Part shown: positions 5,764 through 11,272 of the stretch, in pieces
How the letters are laid out: every line of letters begins with the position of its first letter
How positions within the stretch are numbered: position 1 is the stretch's first letter
IMG/VR virus record: IMGVR_UViG_3300021963_000392
Span: 1-34,009 of that record
From: a virus
Direction: 5' to 3' (one strand)
DNA length: 34,009 nt
Translations under genes and position numbers: made by a program
The notes under the pieces: generated by a model
What the model saw: the letters and a program-made list of their open reading frames with translations, nothing else
Database searches by the model: none
What the model was told of the DNA's origin: nothing

Positions 5764-6539
5764 TGCCCTAGTTCCTTTGACTGATTTGAGAGTTTGTTTA
5801 TGACATTCGCCCAACCTGATAAGCCACTGCCACTAGATTTCATCTTCAGTTGCAATGCGCCAAATTGTTTGCGTAACTTTGCCGGGCTTAACACGTTAGA
5901 TCGCCAGAACGAATCCTGCTGCACCCAGCGAATCGTTTGCTCAATCTGTTCGTAGCTGTAACCATCTAAGCGGTTAAGGCGTTCAATCTCTTGATGCCAT
6001 TTGTCAGTCACGTCAGGTCGCTTAATGCCGTTGGCTTCAATTAGGTCTGCTAACAGATTTGAGAGTTGAGTTATCTCGACACCGTAGGTGCGAGTAGTAA
6101 GTTCTTTGGTTCTAAGTTCTATATGGTTATTAGTTTGTGCATCGTTTTTGGGGCTACCCGTAGCATCATTTTTGGGGCTACCTACCCTCGTTTTTGATGC
6201 TAGGTAGTTGCATAAATGAGTGCTGGCTGTGTGCATGTGATACAGGTTAGAAGTCCAGTCACCTGTTTCATTCTTGCGCTTGATGTAGCAGATAGCACCA
6301 ATGGCTATCAGTTCTGTTTTTGCTCTATCAACTGTTGCGATAGATGAACCCATTTGCTCTGCAAGTTTTTTGCGTGACCAGTAACTTGTGCCGCGCTTGT
6401 TATCGCCGTTCTTGCGTAGCACTAAATAAAGTTTTATGGCCGTAGCTGATACGTCAGACTCAAATACCCAGTTAGGTATCTGTTGGAACGGAAGTGGTTC
6501 AACGTGTATTTCGTCTGTGTCTTGACTAAGATTGTGCAT
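5760..6539 (-). CDS. Winged-helix replication initiator-like protein
   Basis: 259 residues. The first half has a winged helix-turn-helix: SATAIKLYLVLRKNGDN near residue 30, SRKKLAEQMGSSIATVDRAKTELIAIGAI near 55 to 85, then a wing. A linker carries a tandem SPKNDATGSPKNDA repeat. The second half (YSYEQIEQTIRWVQQDSFWRSNVLSPAKLRKQF) matches the DnaD C-terminal pattern seen in phage replisome organisers. ATG 6539 was chosen because GAGAGG is five bases upstream. It is followed directly by the loader-like gene, as in lambda O-P type modules. The repeats that encode the linker are candidate origin iterons. Confidence 0.8.
   Translation of the reverse strand: MHNLSQDTDEIHVEPLPFQQIPNWVFESDVSATAIKLYLVLRKNGDNKRGTSYWSRKKLAEQMGSSIATVDRAKTELIAIGAICYIKRKNETGDWTSNLYHMHTASTHLCNYLASKTRVGSPKNDATGSPKNDAQTNNHIELRTKELTTRTYGVEITQLSNLLADLIEANGIKRPDVTDKWHQEIERLNRLDGYSYEQIEQTIRWVQQDSFWRSNVLSPAKLRKQFGALQLKMKSSGSGLSGWANVINKLSNQSKELGQ
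6139..6207. repeat. Iteron-like direct repeats inside the replication gene
   Basis: Two 24-base units (6139-6162 and 6163-6186) share TTTTTGGGGCTACC and the preceding CATC. A third, degenerate copy follows (TCGTTTTTGATGCTAGG, 6188-6204), spaced 22 bases. They encode the linker repeat of the winged-helix protein. Origins inside initiator genes with iterons are known from lambdoid phages and plasmids. The repeat is seen directly; origin function is inferred. Confidence 0.55.
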
Positions 6540-6561
6540 AAGCACCTCTCACTAGGTGTTT

Positions 6562-6599
6562 GAATAGGCTCACGTTGTCGTAATGGCGTGAGCCTATTC
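6562..6599. repeat. Perfect 13-bp inverted repeat before the replication gene
   Basis: GAATAGGCTCACG (6562-6574) pairs perfectly with 6587-6599 around a 12-base loop. On the minus strand no T-run follows, so it is a poor intrinsic terminator. It lies in the 71-base gap upstream of the replication initiator gene and could be an operator, an RNA processing site or a leader hairpin. Structure certain, role unknown. Confidence 0.7.
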
Positions 6600-6610
6600 C
6601 TATTCTACTA

Positions 6611-6916
6611 CTAGATGTTCTCTTGGAACTCGACCTTAGACCACTTAAGGCGCAAAGCTTCTGCTACTGCTTGACGTTCAATCTCAGGCAGGTTAGCAAT
6701 TTCATCTAGGCTAACTTCAACCATTTCAGAACCGCAAAGGAACTCTAGAACGGCAACCATTACTAGCTGATGTTCGTCAAACTCAGGTTCGTCAATGTTG
6801 TCTATAACTTCCCAGACCTTAGCCCAATCAACCGGGGTAACGGCATCGTGATTCTGGAATAGCTTGTGTTCAGCCATCCACGTTGTCTGCACCAACTGTT
6901 CGCTTGGTGTTCTCAT
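6611..6916 (-). CDS. Acidic hypothetical protein
   Basis: 101 residues from MRTPSEQLVQTTWMAEHKLF, very acidic in its middle (VIDNIDEPEFDEHQLV) and ending in a helix with ALRLKWSKVEF. No family recognised. ATG 6916 overlaps the ribbon-helix-helix stop as ATGA and has GGAG six bases upstream, so the longer frame starting at 6991 is rejected. The coupling to a DNA-binding regulator could mean the pair works together, but there is no toxin-antitoxin motif to prove it. Confidence 0.65.
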   Translation of the reverse strand: MRTPSEQLVQTTWMAEHKLFQNHDAVTPVDWAKVWEVIDNIDEPEFDEHQLVMVAVLEFLCGSEMVEVSLDEIANLPEIERQAVAEALRLKWSKVEFQENI

Positions 6917-7071
6917 TGCTTTGCTCCTGTCATTAGTTCTATTGCTGATCTGATCACTTGACTTACATTTGCGTTGTGTTGATGCGCCCACTGTCTAACT
7001 GCAAGCATCTGCTCATTGTTAAGCCGCAGAGCAATTAGATTCTCTTTTGTTTCTTTCTGTTCGTCAGCCAT
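6913..7071 (-). CDS. Ribbon-helix-helix DNA-binding protein
   Basis: 52 residues starting MADEQKETKENLIALRLNNE. The strand LIALRLNNEQ, a first helix MLAVRQWAHQHN, the turn ANVSQV and a second helix IRSAIELMTG give the ribbon-helix-helix pattern of Arc/CopG-type repressors, which bind DNA as dimers through the N-terminal strand. ATG 7071 has a strong AAGGAAGGG site; a longer frame from 7155 would lie within the Mom-like gene and is rejected. It may repress the early genes or the neighbouring modification gene. Family fairly sure, targets unknown. Confidence 0.78.
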   Translation of the reverse strand: MADEQKETKENLIALRLNNEQMLAVRQWAHQHNANVSQVIRSAIELMTGAKQ

Positions 7072-7729
7072 TGCTAACCCTTCCTTTTGGATACGGCTGT
7101 ATTTCATACCGCAAGTCTTTAAGCATTTGTTTGCGTTGTGTTTTAGAACCAACAAAGATTATGTAACGGTGCTTTCTAGATCGCTCAATAAAGTAAACGT
7201 TGTCCTCGCCGTACTTTTCTTTCAGCTGCGCGTTAGTCAATCCATGAGCATAAGTTGCATGATGCTGATGTTCTAGGCCGCGTACTACTGGGTCAAGAAA
7301 CTTGCTACTCAATCCCGTATAGAGAAAGTTTGTAGCTTGATAAACAATGCCTTCATGGTTCTGCTTTGTGTCTGCATAACTAACAATGATGCTGGGCTTA
7401 GGCAGTAACTTTAATGATGCGCCAACTAATCTGCTGGCTTCATGTGGTTTGTTATTAACTAATACAAGGCGGTTCAGTTCTAGAACGTGCTGCGCCCATT
7501 GCTCACCGCAGACACCGCGCAACAATGTTGATGAAGCTGGCGTGCCATAAGTAACTACGCCAACTAATGCGCCATGCTCAAACAATCCAAAGGCGTAAGT
7601 TATTGAAGGCTTGCGGCGTGCGTAATGCACATTCAGTATTAGATGCTCTGCATCTTGAGTCTGGATAGGCTGCACTGCGTAGCCTTCTAGCACGTCAAAG
7701 AAACTTGACTGCCATTCCATCTGCTTCAT
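7064..7729 (-). CDS. Mom-like DNA adenine modification protein
   Basis: 221 residues resembling the Mu Mom family, GNAT-fold enzymes that convert adenine in DNA to N6-carbamoylmethyladenine and so protect phage DNA from restriction. Visible blocks: HYARRKPSITYAFGLFE near residue 35, LVGVVTYGTPAS near 55, VLELNRLVL near 83, EASRLVGASLKLLPKPSIIVSYAD near 96 to 120, then HEGIVYQATNFLYTGLSS. The ELNRL and S-x-A-D segments are the most diagnostic. The C-terminal part (YFIERSRKHRYIIFVGSKTQRKQM) is basic. It starts a transcript after a weak terminator and is coupled to the ribbon-helix-helix gene. Family by recalled pattern; activity untested. Confidence 0.72.
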   Translation of the reverse strand: MKQMEWQSSFFDVLEGYAVQPIQTQDAEHLILNVHYARRKPSITYAFGLFEHGALVGVVTYGTPASSTLLRGVCGEQWAQHVLELNRLVLVNNKPHEASRLVGASLKLLPKPSIIVSYADTKQNHEGIVYQATNFLYTGLSSKFLDPVVRGLEHQHHATYAHGLTNAQLKEKYGEDNVYFIERSRKHRYIIFVGSKTQRKQMLKDLRYEIQPYPKGRVSNG

Positions 7730-7760
7730 AGTTTGAGGTTATACAGGTTGTATGACAAAT

Positions 7761-7791
7761 GCAAACAGCCCCACCGTGTTGGCAGGGCTGT
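7761..7791 (-). terminator. Possible intrinsic terminator
   Basis: ACAGCCC (7765-7771) pairs with 7785-7791, with a further CC/GG pair inside a small internal loop. Minus-strand reading gives the hairpin followed by TTTGCATTTG. It lies between 7806 and 7729. The stem is short and the T-run broken, so efficiency is doubtful. Confidence 0.45.
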
Positions 7792-7805
7792 CGCTAAATT
7801 GTTTA

Positions 7806-8048
7806 CTAGCTTTCACAGTCATCTACTAAACCATCTTCTATGTCGTTCATAACTTCATCCCAGAGTTCAGCTTTAGTCATGCTGTGACGATCAAATTCAT
7901 AACATAAGACTCCACATAAATTAGATTCCCAGAATTTGCCCTGCGGTGCGAGTATTTCAATTTCTTCAAAATCGTATTTACCGGGATCTTGCGTTAGCAA
8001 TGCACCTAGCTTATCTAGTGCTTTTATGACTTGTTGCTTTGTTGCCAT
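7806..8048 (-). CDS. Acidic hypothetical protein
   Basis: 80 residues, family not recognised. It begins MATKQQVIKALDKLGALL and continues with a strand-rich centre (KYDFEEIEILAPQGKFW) and an acidic end (ELWDEVMNDIEDGLVDDCES). The acidic charge would suit a DNA-mimic or a partner-binding protein, but nothing specific shows this. It is the only gene between two hairpins and directly follows a promoter-like sequence, so it could be separately expressed. GGAGCAAGACA before the ATG is a good ribosome site. Confidence 0.62.
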   Translation of the reverse strand: MATKQQVIKALDKLGALLTQDPGKYDFEEIEILAPQGKFWESNLCGVLCYEFDRHSMTKAELWDEVMNDIEDGLVDDCES

Positions 8049-8092
8049 TGTCTTGCTCCTGTCCTAGTTGGTTTCCCAACGCCTATGTAAAT

Positions 8093-8121
8093 AGTTTAGC
8101 ATACTTTGTTATACAGTGCAA
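8093..8121 (-). promoter_or_regulatory. Candidate promoter after the 8150-8191 terminator
   Basis: On the minus strand TTGCAC (8121-8116) and TAAACT (8098-8093) are 17 bases apart. The -10 fits the actinobacterial TAnnnT pattern; the -35 is weak. It lies just downstream of a strong terminator and upstream of the gene at 8048, where a new transcript would be expected. Confidence 0.4.
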
Positions 8122-8149
8122 ATCCCGCGTGTCCATAGGGTTTTTTGGC

Positions 8150-8191
8150 AAAAGTAAACCCACCGCACAAAGCATAAGACGGTGGGTTTAC
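8150..8191 (-). terminator. Intrinsic terminator
   Basis: A perfect 12-bp stem, GTAAACCCACCG (8154-8165) with 8180-8191, encloses a 14-base loop and, on the minus strand, is followed at once by TTTTGCC. It ends the transcript that carries the metallophosphoesterase and the two short genes before it. Confidence 0.8.
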
Positions 8192-8205
8192 GGTTTAGGG
8201 GTTAC

Positions 8206-8427
8206 CTAAAGCTGCGCAAGTCTGCTCAGTCTAGCGCGTAAGTGTGCCAAATACACAATCGCATCGTCAAGTTCTTCTAGCGTTTCTTGTACAACCTGAC
8301 CGCCAGACTTTGTTTCTATGGATTGCTGGTTGCCCCGGCTGTATTGTTCATCGCCTGTACCTATGATTCTTGAGCGTAGCGACTCAACGCACGCGGTAAC
8401 TTGGTCAGCTAGTTCTTCACTTGTCAA
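8206..8427 (-). CDS. Small helical protein, possibly MazG-like
   Basis: 73 residues with a TTG start at 8427; GAGG lies nine bases before it. The C-terminal QETLEELDDAIVYLAHLRARLSRL recalls the E-x-x-D-x-x-x-Y helix of all-alpha nucleotide pyrophosphohydrolases, but the protein is too short to hold the complete MazG site, so this is only a suggestion. It is the last gene before the terminator at 8150-8191 and overlaps the 34-residue gene by 11 bases. Confidence 0.6.
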   Translation of the reverse strand: MTSEELADQVTACVESLRSRIIGTGDEQYSRGNQQSIETKSGGQVVQETLEELDDAIVYLAHLRARLSRLAQL

Positions 8428-8521
8428 TTTCCATCACCTCGTAACACTTTCGACATTCAACAACTGAATAAAGTGCATAACGAATTTCAATCCATTCGTG
8501 CTTACAAAACTTTGAGGTCAT
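8417..8521 (-). CDS. 34-residue zinc-knuckle-like protein
   Basis: A short frame starting MTSKFCKHEWIEIRYALYSV and containing C-K-H then C-R-K-C, a treble-clef-like metal-binding spacing. AAGGG lies eight bases before ATG 8521. It overlaps the metallophosphoesterase stop by 20 bases and the next TTG start by 11 bases, the same coupled architecture as certain genes nearby. It resembles the C-x-H-E-W...C-x-x-C module at the N-terminus of the WhiB protein at 5076-5465. Function unknown. Confidence 0.6.
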   Translation of the reverse strand: MTSKFCKHEWIEIRYALYSVVECRKCYEVMEIDK

Positions 8522-9680
8522 CCCATTTCCCTTCGCCTACGGTGAGTGTCACCATTCCTGCTGGTGCTTCTGCGCCACTTGTATTTGAAAACCACTGACT
8601 ACCGCCATCAAGCGCAGGCATCTGGATGTGAGTCTTGCGACCTGACTGTTCAACCTTTAGGTGATGGTAGTGACCACTAAGTAGCAACGTAGCCTCGCCA
8701 ATGTCTTGCTGACCGTGTGCCATGTTCTTCCACCACTCAACCGCCTTACCCCTGCACTGATGCCCATGCACTAAACCAACCACAGTGCCAGCCATGTCTA
8801 GAGTCACGGTCAATGTGTCGTACTTAGGGAACACAAATGAAACATGCTTAAAGTCAGGATGATCTGCCAGCGCATCTGCAACTGCTGAAGCAGCATCCAG
8901 CGCGAATGAATCCGTGTAAGTAGTTGCCATTGAATTACCAACGCGCACCGCTTCATCGTGATTACCGGGAACGCAAGGCACAATAACCTTGTCAGCTAGT
9001 GGCGCAAATGCTTTGACCATGTGCAATAGCAAACGGCGATAGACACGAATCTGAGCAGTTAGGTCTAGGTCTGTACGCCAGATGTGCTTGCCATTTTGTG
9101 AGTTCATGCCTTCGATGCAATCGCCAAGCTGTGGCAGGTAGACGGTTCCAATGTCGCGCCCTGCCTTGCGTAGTTCTTTGAGTCTGGCAACGGCTAAATC
9201 TGTCTTATGTAATACGTTCTGGATAATCTGCTCAGAGCCACCACCGTCAATTTTCCCGACTTGGGTATCGGCTAGTACCACAACGTAGGCTAAAGAGCCT
9301 GTGCGTTGCGCTGTGGGCTTCCTAGAGGGTGTTTGTGGCTTCCACTTCGCAACTATCTGCAATAGGTCATCTATTGGCACTGCGTTAGAACCACTATGTG
9401 GAACGAACGTAGCCCTAAAGGACTCTAGCCATTCCCCATCCCAACGCTGCCACTTGCTACGCCGTAGACCTGTTATACGCCACTTAGCAGGGTCTAGTTC
9501 AAACTCAGCTAAGAGTTCAGCGTGATCAGGTTCATCGCCTGCTGGTCTAGGTACTGAGCGCAAAACGCCACCGCTTGAGTCGTATTCAATGCCGGGTTCA
9601 AACCCTGCTGGAATACTTTTGGCAACGCGCTTTCTTTGTTCATCATCGCCTAACTGACTTAGATCATCTTTAAGACTCAC
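8502..9680 (-). CDS. Metallophosphoesterase
   Basis: A calcineurin-like phosphoesterase of about 392 residues. Counting from the longest frame (ATG 9752) the metal-binding motifs are ADTQVG near 161, LGDCIEG near 209, VPGNHDE near 261, VHGHQC near 336 and SGHYHH near 370. The first motif is D-x-Q instead of the usual D-x-H. The N-terminal 120 residues are a separate region with a Trp-rich block (SKWQRWDGEW). I prefer GTG 9680, 12 bases after GGAAG, because ATG 9752 would overlap the upstream gene by 83 bases and lacks a ribosome site. Related phage enzymes may act in DNA processing; substrate unknown. Confidence 0.85.
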   Translation of the reverse strand: MSLKDDLSQLGDDEQRKRVAKSIPAGFEPGIEYDSSGGVLRSVPRPAGDEPDHAELLAEFELDPAKWRITGLRRSKWQRWDGEWLESFRATFVPHSGSNAVPIDDLLQIVAKWKPQTPSRKPTAQRTGSLAYVVVLADTQVGKIDGGGSEQIIQNVLHKTDLAVARLKELRKAGRDIGTVYLPQLGDCIEGMNSQNGKHIWRTDLDLTAQIRVYRRLLLHMVKAFAPLADKVIVPCVPGNHDEAVRVGNSMATTYTDSFALDAASAVADALADHPDFKHVSFVFPKYDTLTVTLDMAGTVVGLVHGHQCRGKAVEWWKNMAHGQQDIGEATLLLSGHYHHLKVEQSGRKTHIQMPALDGGSQWFSNTSGAEAPAGMVTLTVGEGKWDDLKVL

Positions 9681-9918
9681 AAGCGCAACCGACTTCCTTT
9701 TGTCCACGTTTTCTATGACGTAGTAATGACTTCCTATGGATGTTGTAACCATGCTTTTCTAGAACTCTGGCAAGCATCGCCATTGAGGTATCAGAACTAT
9801 CTATTGCTTTGAGTAAGGCTTCTGATTCTTTAGCAGGTAATTGCTTTAGTAATGTGCCAACAGTGCAGGCGTTTACATTTGTCTTAACACTGGCTATGTC
9901 ATCTAACAGCGACACCAT
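9670..9918 (-). CDS. Small helix-turn-helix-like protein
   Basis: 82 residues. The second half (SMAMLARVLEKHGYNIHRKSLLRHRKRG) has the form of a helix-turn-helix with a basic recognition helix, ending in a C-A-C Cys pair. Proteins ending H-R-x-G-x-C-x-C stand next to metallophosphoesterase or terminase genes in other actinobacteriophages (recalled). GAGAGG six bases before ATG 9918 gives a strong start. A dyad motif at 9935-9958 precedes it. It may control the operon it heads. Confidence 0.68.
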   Translation of the reverse strand: MVSLLDDIASVKTNVNACTVGTLLKQLPAKESEALLKAIDSSDTSMAMLARVLEKHGYNIHRKSLLRHRKRGQKEVGCACES

Positions 9919-9934
9919 AGACCACCTCTCGGAT

Positions 9935-9958
9935 AGGTTAAGTCAAGCGTAACCTAAA
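9935..9958 (-). promoter_or_regulatory. Dyad motif shared with 24756-24778
   Basis: AGGTTA (9935-9940) and TAACCT (9950-9955) form a perfect 6-bp dyad around AGTCAAGCG. On the minus strand it contains TAGGTT, which fits TAnnnT, 33 bases before the start codon, and TTGACT. A near copy stands 34 bases before the glycosyltransferase start at 24737. It could be a promoter or an operator. Confidence 0.5.
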
Positions 9959-9964
9959 GGTAAG

Positions 9965-10243
9965 TCAGTTTGTGGATTTCTTAGCGCGTGTTGGTCTAGT
10001 AACGTGATTCTCAACAGCTACAAGGCGGTCATCAACTTCAGACAGTTTGCTTTCAATACGGTTCACAGTTGCTGCAATATCCGGGAGCGACTTGCCGCCG
10101 TTAGCGTGTGGTTGCAATGGGTAAGTCATGGTATCTATGTACGCCTTAATAGGTTTAACAATGCCCCACTTGATAGCCATACCTGCAAGCAATGCAATCG
10201 CGCTTAAAGCTCCTGCGTATTGCCCTAGTTCAATTAGTCCCAT
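9965..10243 (-). CDS. Membrane protein with coiled-coil tail
   Basis: About 92 residues from ATG 10243, which overlaps the previous stop as TAATG (an in-frame GTG at 10258 would add five residues). One hydrophobic segment (YAGALSAIALLAGMAIKWGIV) is followed by a linker and a heptad-like stretch (AATVNRIESKLSEVDDRLVAVENH) and a basic end (RPTRAKKSTN). This layout matches small membrane proteins found downstream of endolysins in actinobacteriophages and is compatible with a holin or spanin-like accessory role. Assignment to lysis rests on position. Confidence 0.7.
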   Translation of the reverse strand: MGLIELGQYAGALSAIALLAGMAIKWGIVKPIKAYIDTMTYPLQPHANGGKSLPDIAATVNRIESKLSEVDDRLVAVENHVTRPTRAKKSTN

Positions 10244-10701
10244 TACGGTTGCCACCACTTAAATTGTCTTTGGTCTGAGTAACACTTTCCGCCTACAACT
10301 TTATACTGAGCAACGATTGGGTAAGTGGTTTTGGATTCCCACCACATCGTGCCTTGCCAGTCTTTTGTAGTTTCGTCTGTAAATGAAAACGTGGTTGTGC
10401 CAGTTGTGTCTTTAGTGCCGTCAGGATGTAACCGGGCTAAACGCAACTTGACATACTTAGGTCGTTTCTCACAGTTAATGTGTAGCTGAACAAAGAACAA
10501 AGAACGCTCACCACCAAGAACAAATGGGTCACAGTTCTTAAATGTCTGCCACTTGCCAGTAACGCTTTGATTGGATTCAACCTTGCACAGCCCAGACTTT
10601 TTAGCCATAGGAACTAGATAAGGTTCAACCGCTTCCGCGTGAACTTGTGACGTAAAGACTAAAGATAAAGCGATAGCGCAGGCTGCTAATCGCCTAAGCA
10701 T
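10243..10701 (-). CDS. Secreted protein of unknown function
   Basis: 152 residues with a clear Sec signal peptide (MLRRLAACAIALSLVFTSQV, cleavage probably after HA near residue 22). The mature part is beta-rich, with four Cys residues (LCKVES, KNCDPF, INCEKR, GKCYS) that could form two disulfides, and repeated aromatic strands. It is joined to the M23 peptidase gene and to the next membrane gene by TAATG junctions, so it is expressed with the lysis genes. It could act outside the membrane during lysis or in superinfection exclusion; neither is shown. Confidence 0.7.
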   Translation of the reverse strand: MLRRLAACAIALSLVFTSQVHAEAVEPYLVPMAKKSGLCKVESNQSVTGKWQTFKNCDPFVLGGERSLFFVQLHINCEKRPKYVKLRLARLHPDGTKDTTGTTTFSFTDETTKDWQGTMWWESKTTYPIVAQYKVVGGKCYSDQRQFKWWQP

Positions 10702-11090
10702 TACTTCGCTAAGATCGCAGATGGGTCAATGTCTTTGCCGGCTGACCAACGAATGTTGTCGCGCATTTCAAAGTGAAGATGCGGCCCGGAAGAATTGCCT
10801 GTGTTACCTGACTCAGCAATATGCTGACCCTTGGTGACCTTATCGCCAGCCTTAACAAGTGCTTTAGAAAGATGCGCGTAGATTACCCAACCGCCATCAA
10901 CTTTCTGAACCAACGCTGTGCCGTATGCCTTGCCCCAAGATGCGTTTTCAATCTTGCCGTCAGCTACTGCAACAATGTCTGTTCCCTGCGGAACTGCAAA
11001 GTCTACGCCTGTGTGATAGCCCTTGCTCCACATCTTGCCTTTTTTGCCGTATGCGGTTGTAATCTTTCCGCCGTTAATTGGTAAGCCCAT
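10701..11090 (-). CDS. M23-family peptidoglycan endopeptidase (endolysin)
   Basis: 129 residues forming one LytM/M23 domain. GYHTGVDFAVPQGT near residue 24 supplies the H-x-x-x-D zinc ligands, IYAHLSK near 71 the catalytic His region and GPHLHFEMRDN near 100 the H-x-H ligands. The N-terminus PINGGKITTAYGKKG is typical of these enzymes. There is no signal peptide and no cell-wall-binding domain, so export would depend on a holin. It lies among small membrane proteins and is the only cell-wall hydrolase in the window, hence the probable endolysin. Confidence 0.9.
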   Translation of the reverse strand: MGLPINGGKITTAYGKKGKMWSKGYHTGVDFAVPQGTDIVAVADGKIENASWGKAYGTALVQKVDGGWVIYAHLSKALVKAGDKVTKGQHIAESGNTGNSSGPHLHFEMRDNIRWSAGKDIDPSAILAK

Positions 11091-11092
11091 TG

Positions 11093-11272
11093 TTAATCCT
11101 CATCATCTTGTCTTAAAGGCAATGTTACCAGCCAGACAAAAGCACCGATCATAATTAGCAACCCAGTAACCCGCTTAGCTGAACCGTCTAACGTAAAGTA
11201 TGCAATGAGCATGCCTACGAATGTCCATGTTTCACCAGTTACTTCACGCAGGTATGTCTTTAACCATTTCAT
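11093..11272 (-). CDS. 59-residue holin-like membrane protein
   Basis: A short frame with ATG 11272 immediately after the stop of the Pro/Thr-rich gene (TAAATG) and a stop two bases before the endolysin start. The product starts MKWLKTYLREVTGETWTFVG and carries two hydrophobic segments (TFVGMLIAYFTL and VTGLLIMIGAFVWLVTL) separated by DGSAKR, ending in the acidic tail RQDDED. Two membrane helices, small size and position directly before the endolysin fit a holin. Seen: frame, hydrophobicity, spacing. Inferred: pore formation. Confidence 0.72.
   Translation of the reverse strand: MKWLKTYLREVTGETWTFVGMLIAYFTLDGSAKRVTGLLIMIGAFVWLVTLPLRQDDED

Noticed and set aside
6611-7071. Toxin-antitoxin pair (ribbon-helix-helix plus following gene)
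   Set aside because: The downstream protein is acidic and lacks RelE, MazF or PIN features, so the gene pair is described separately.
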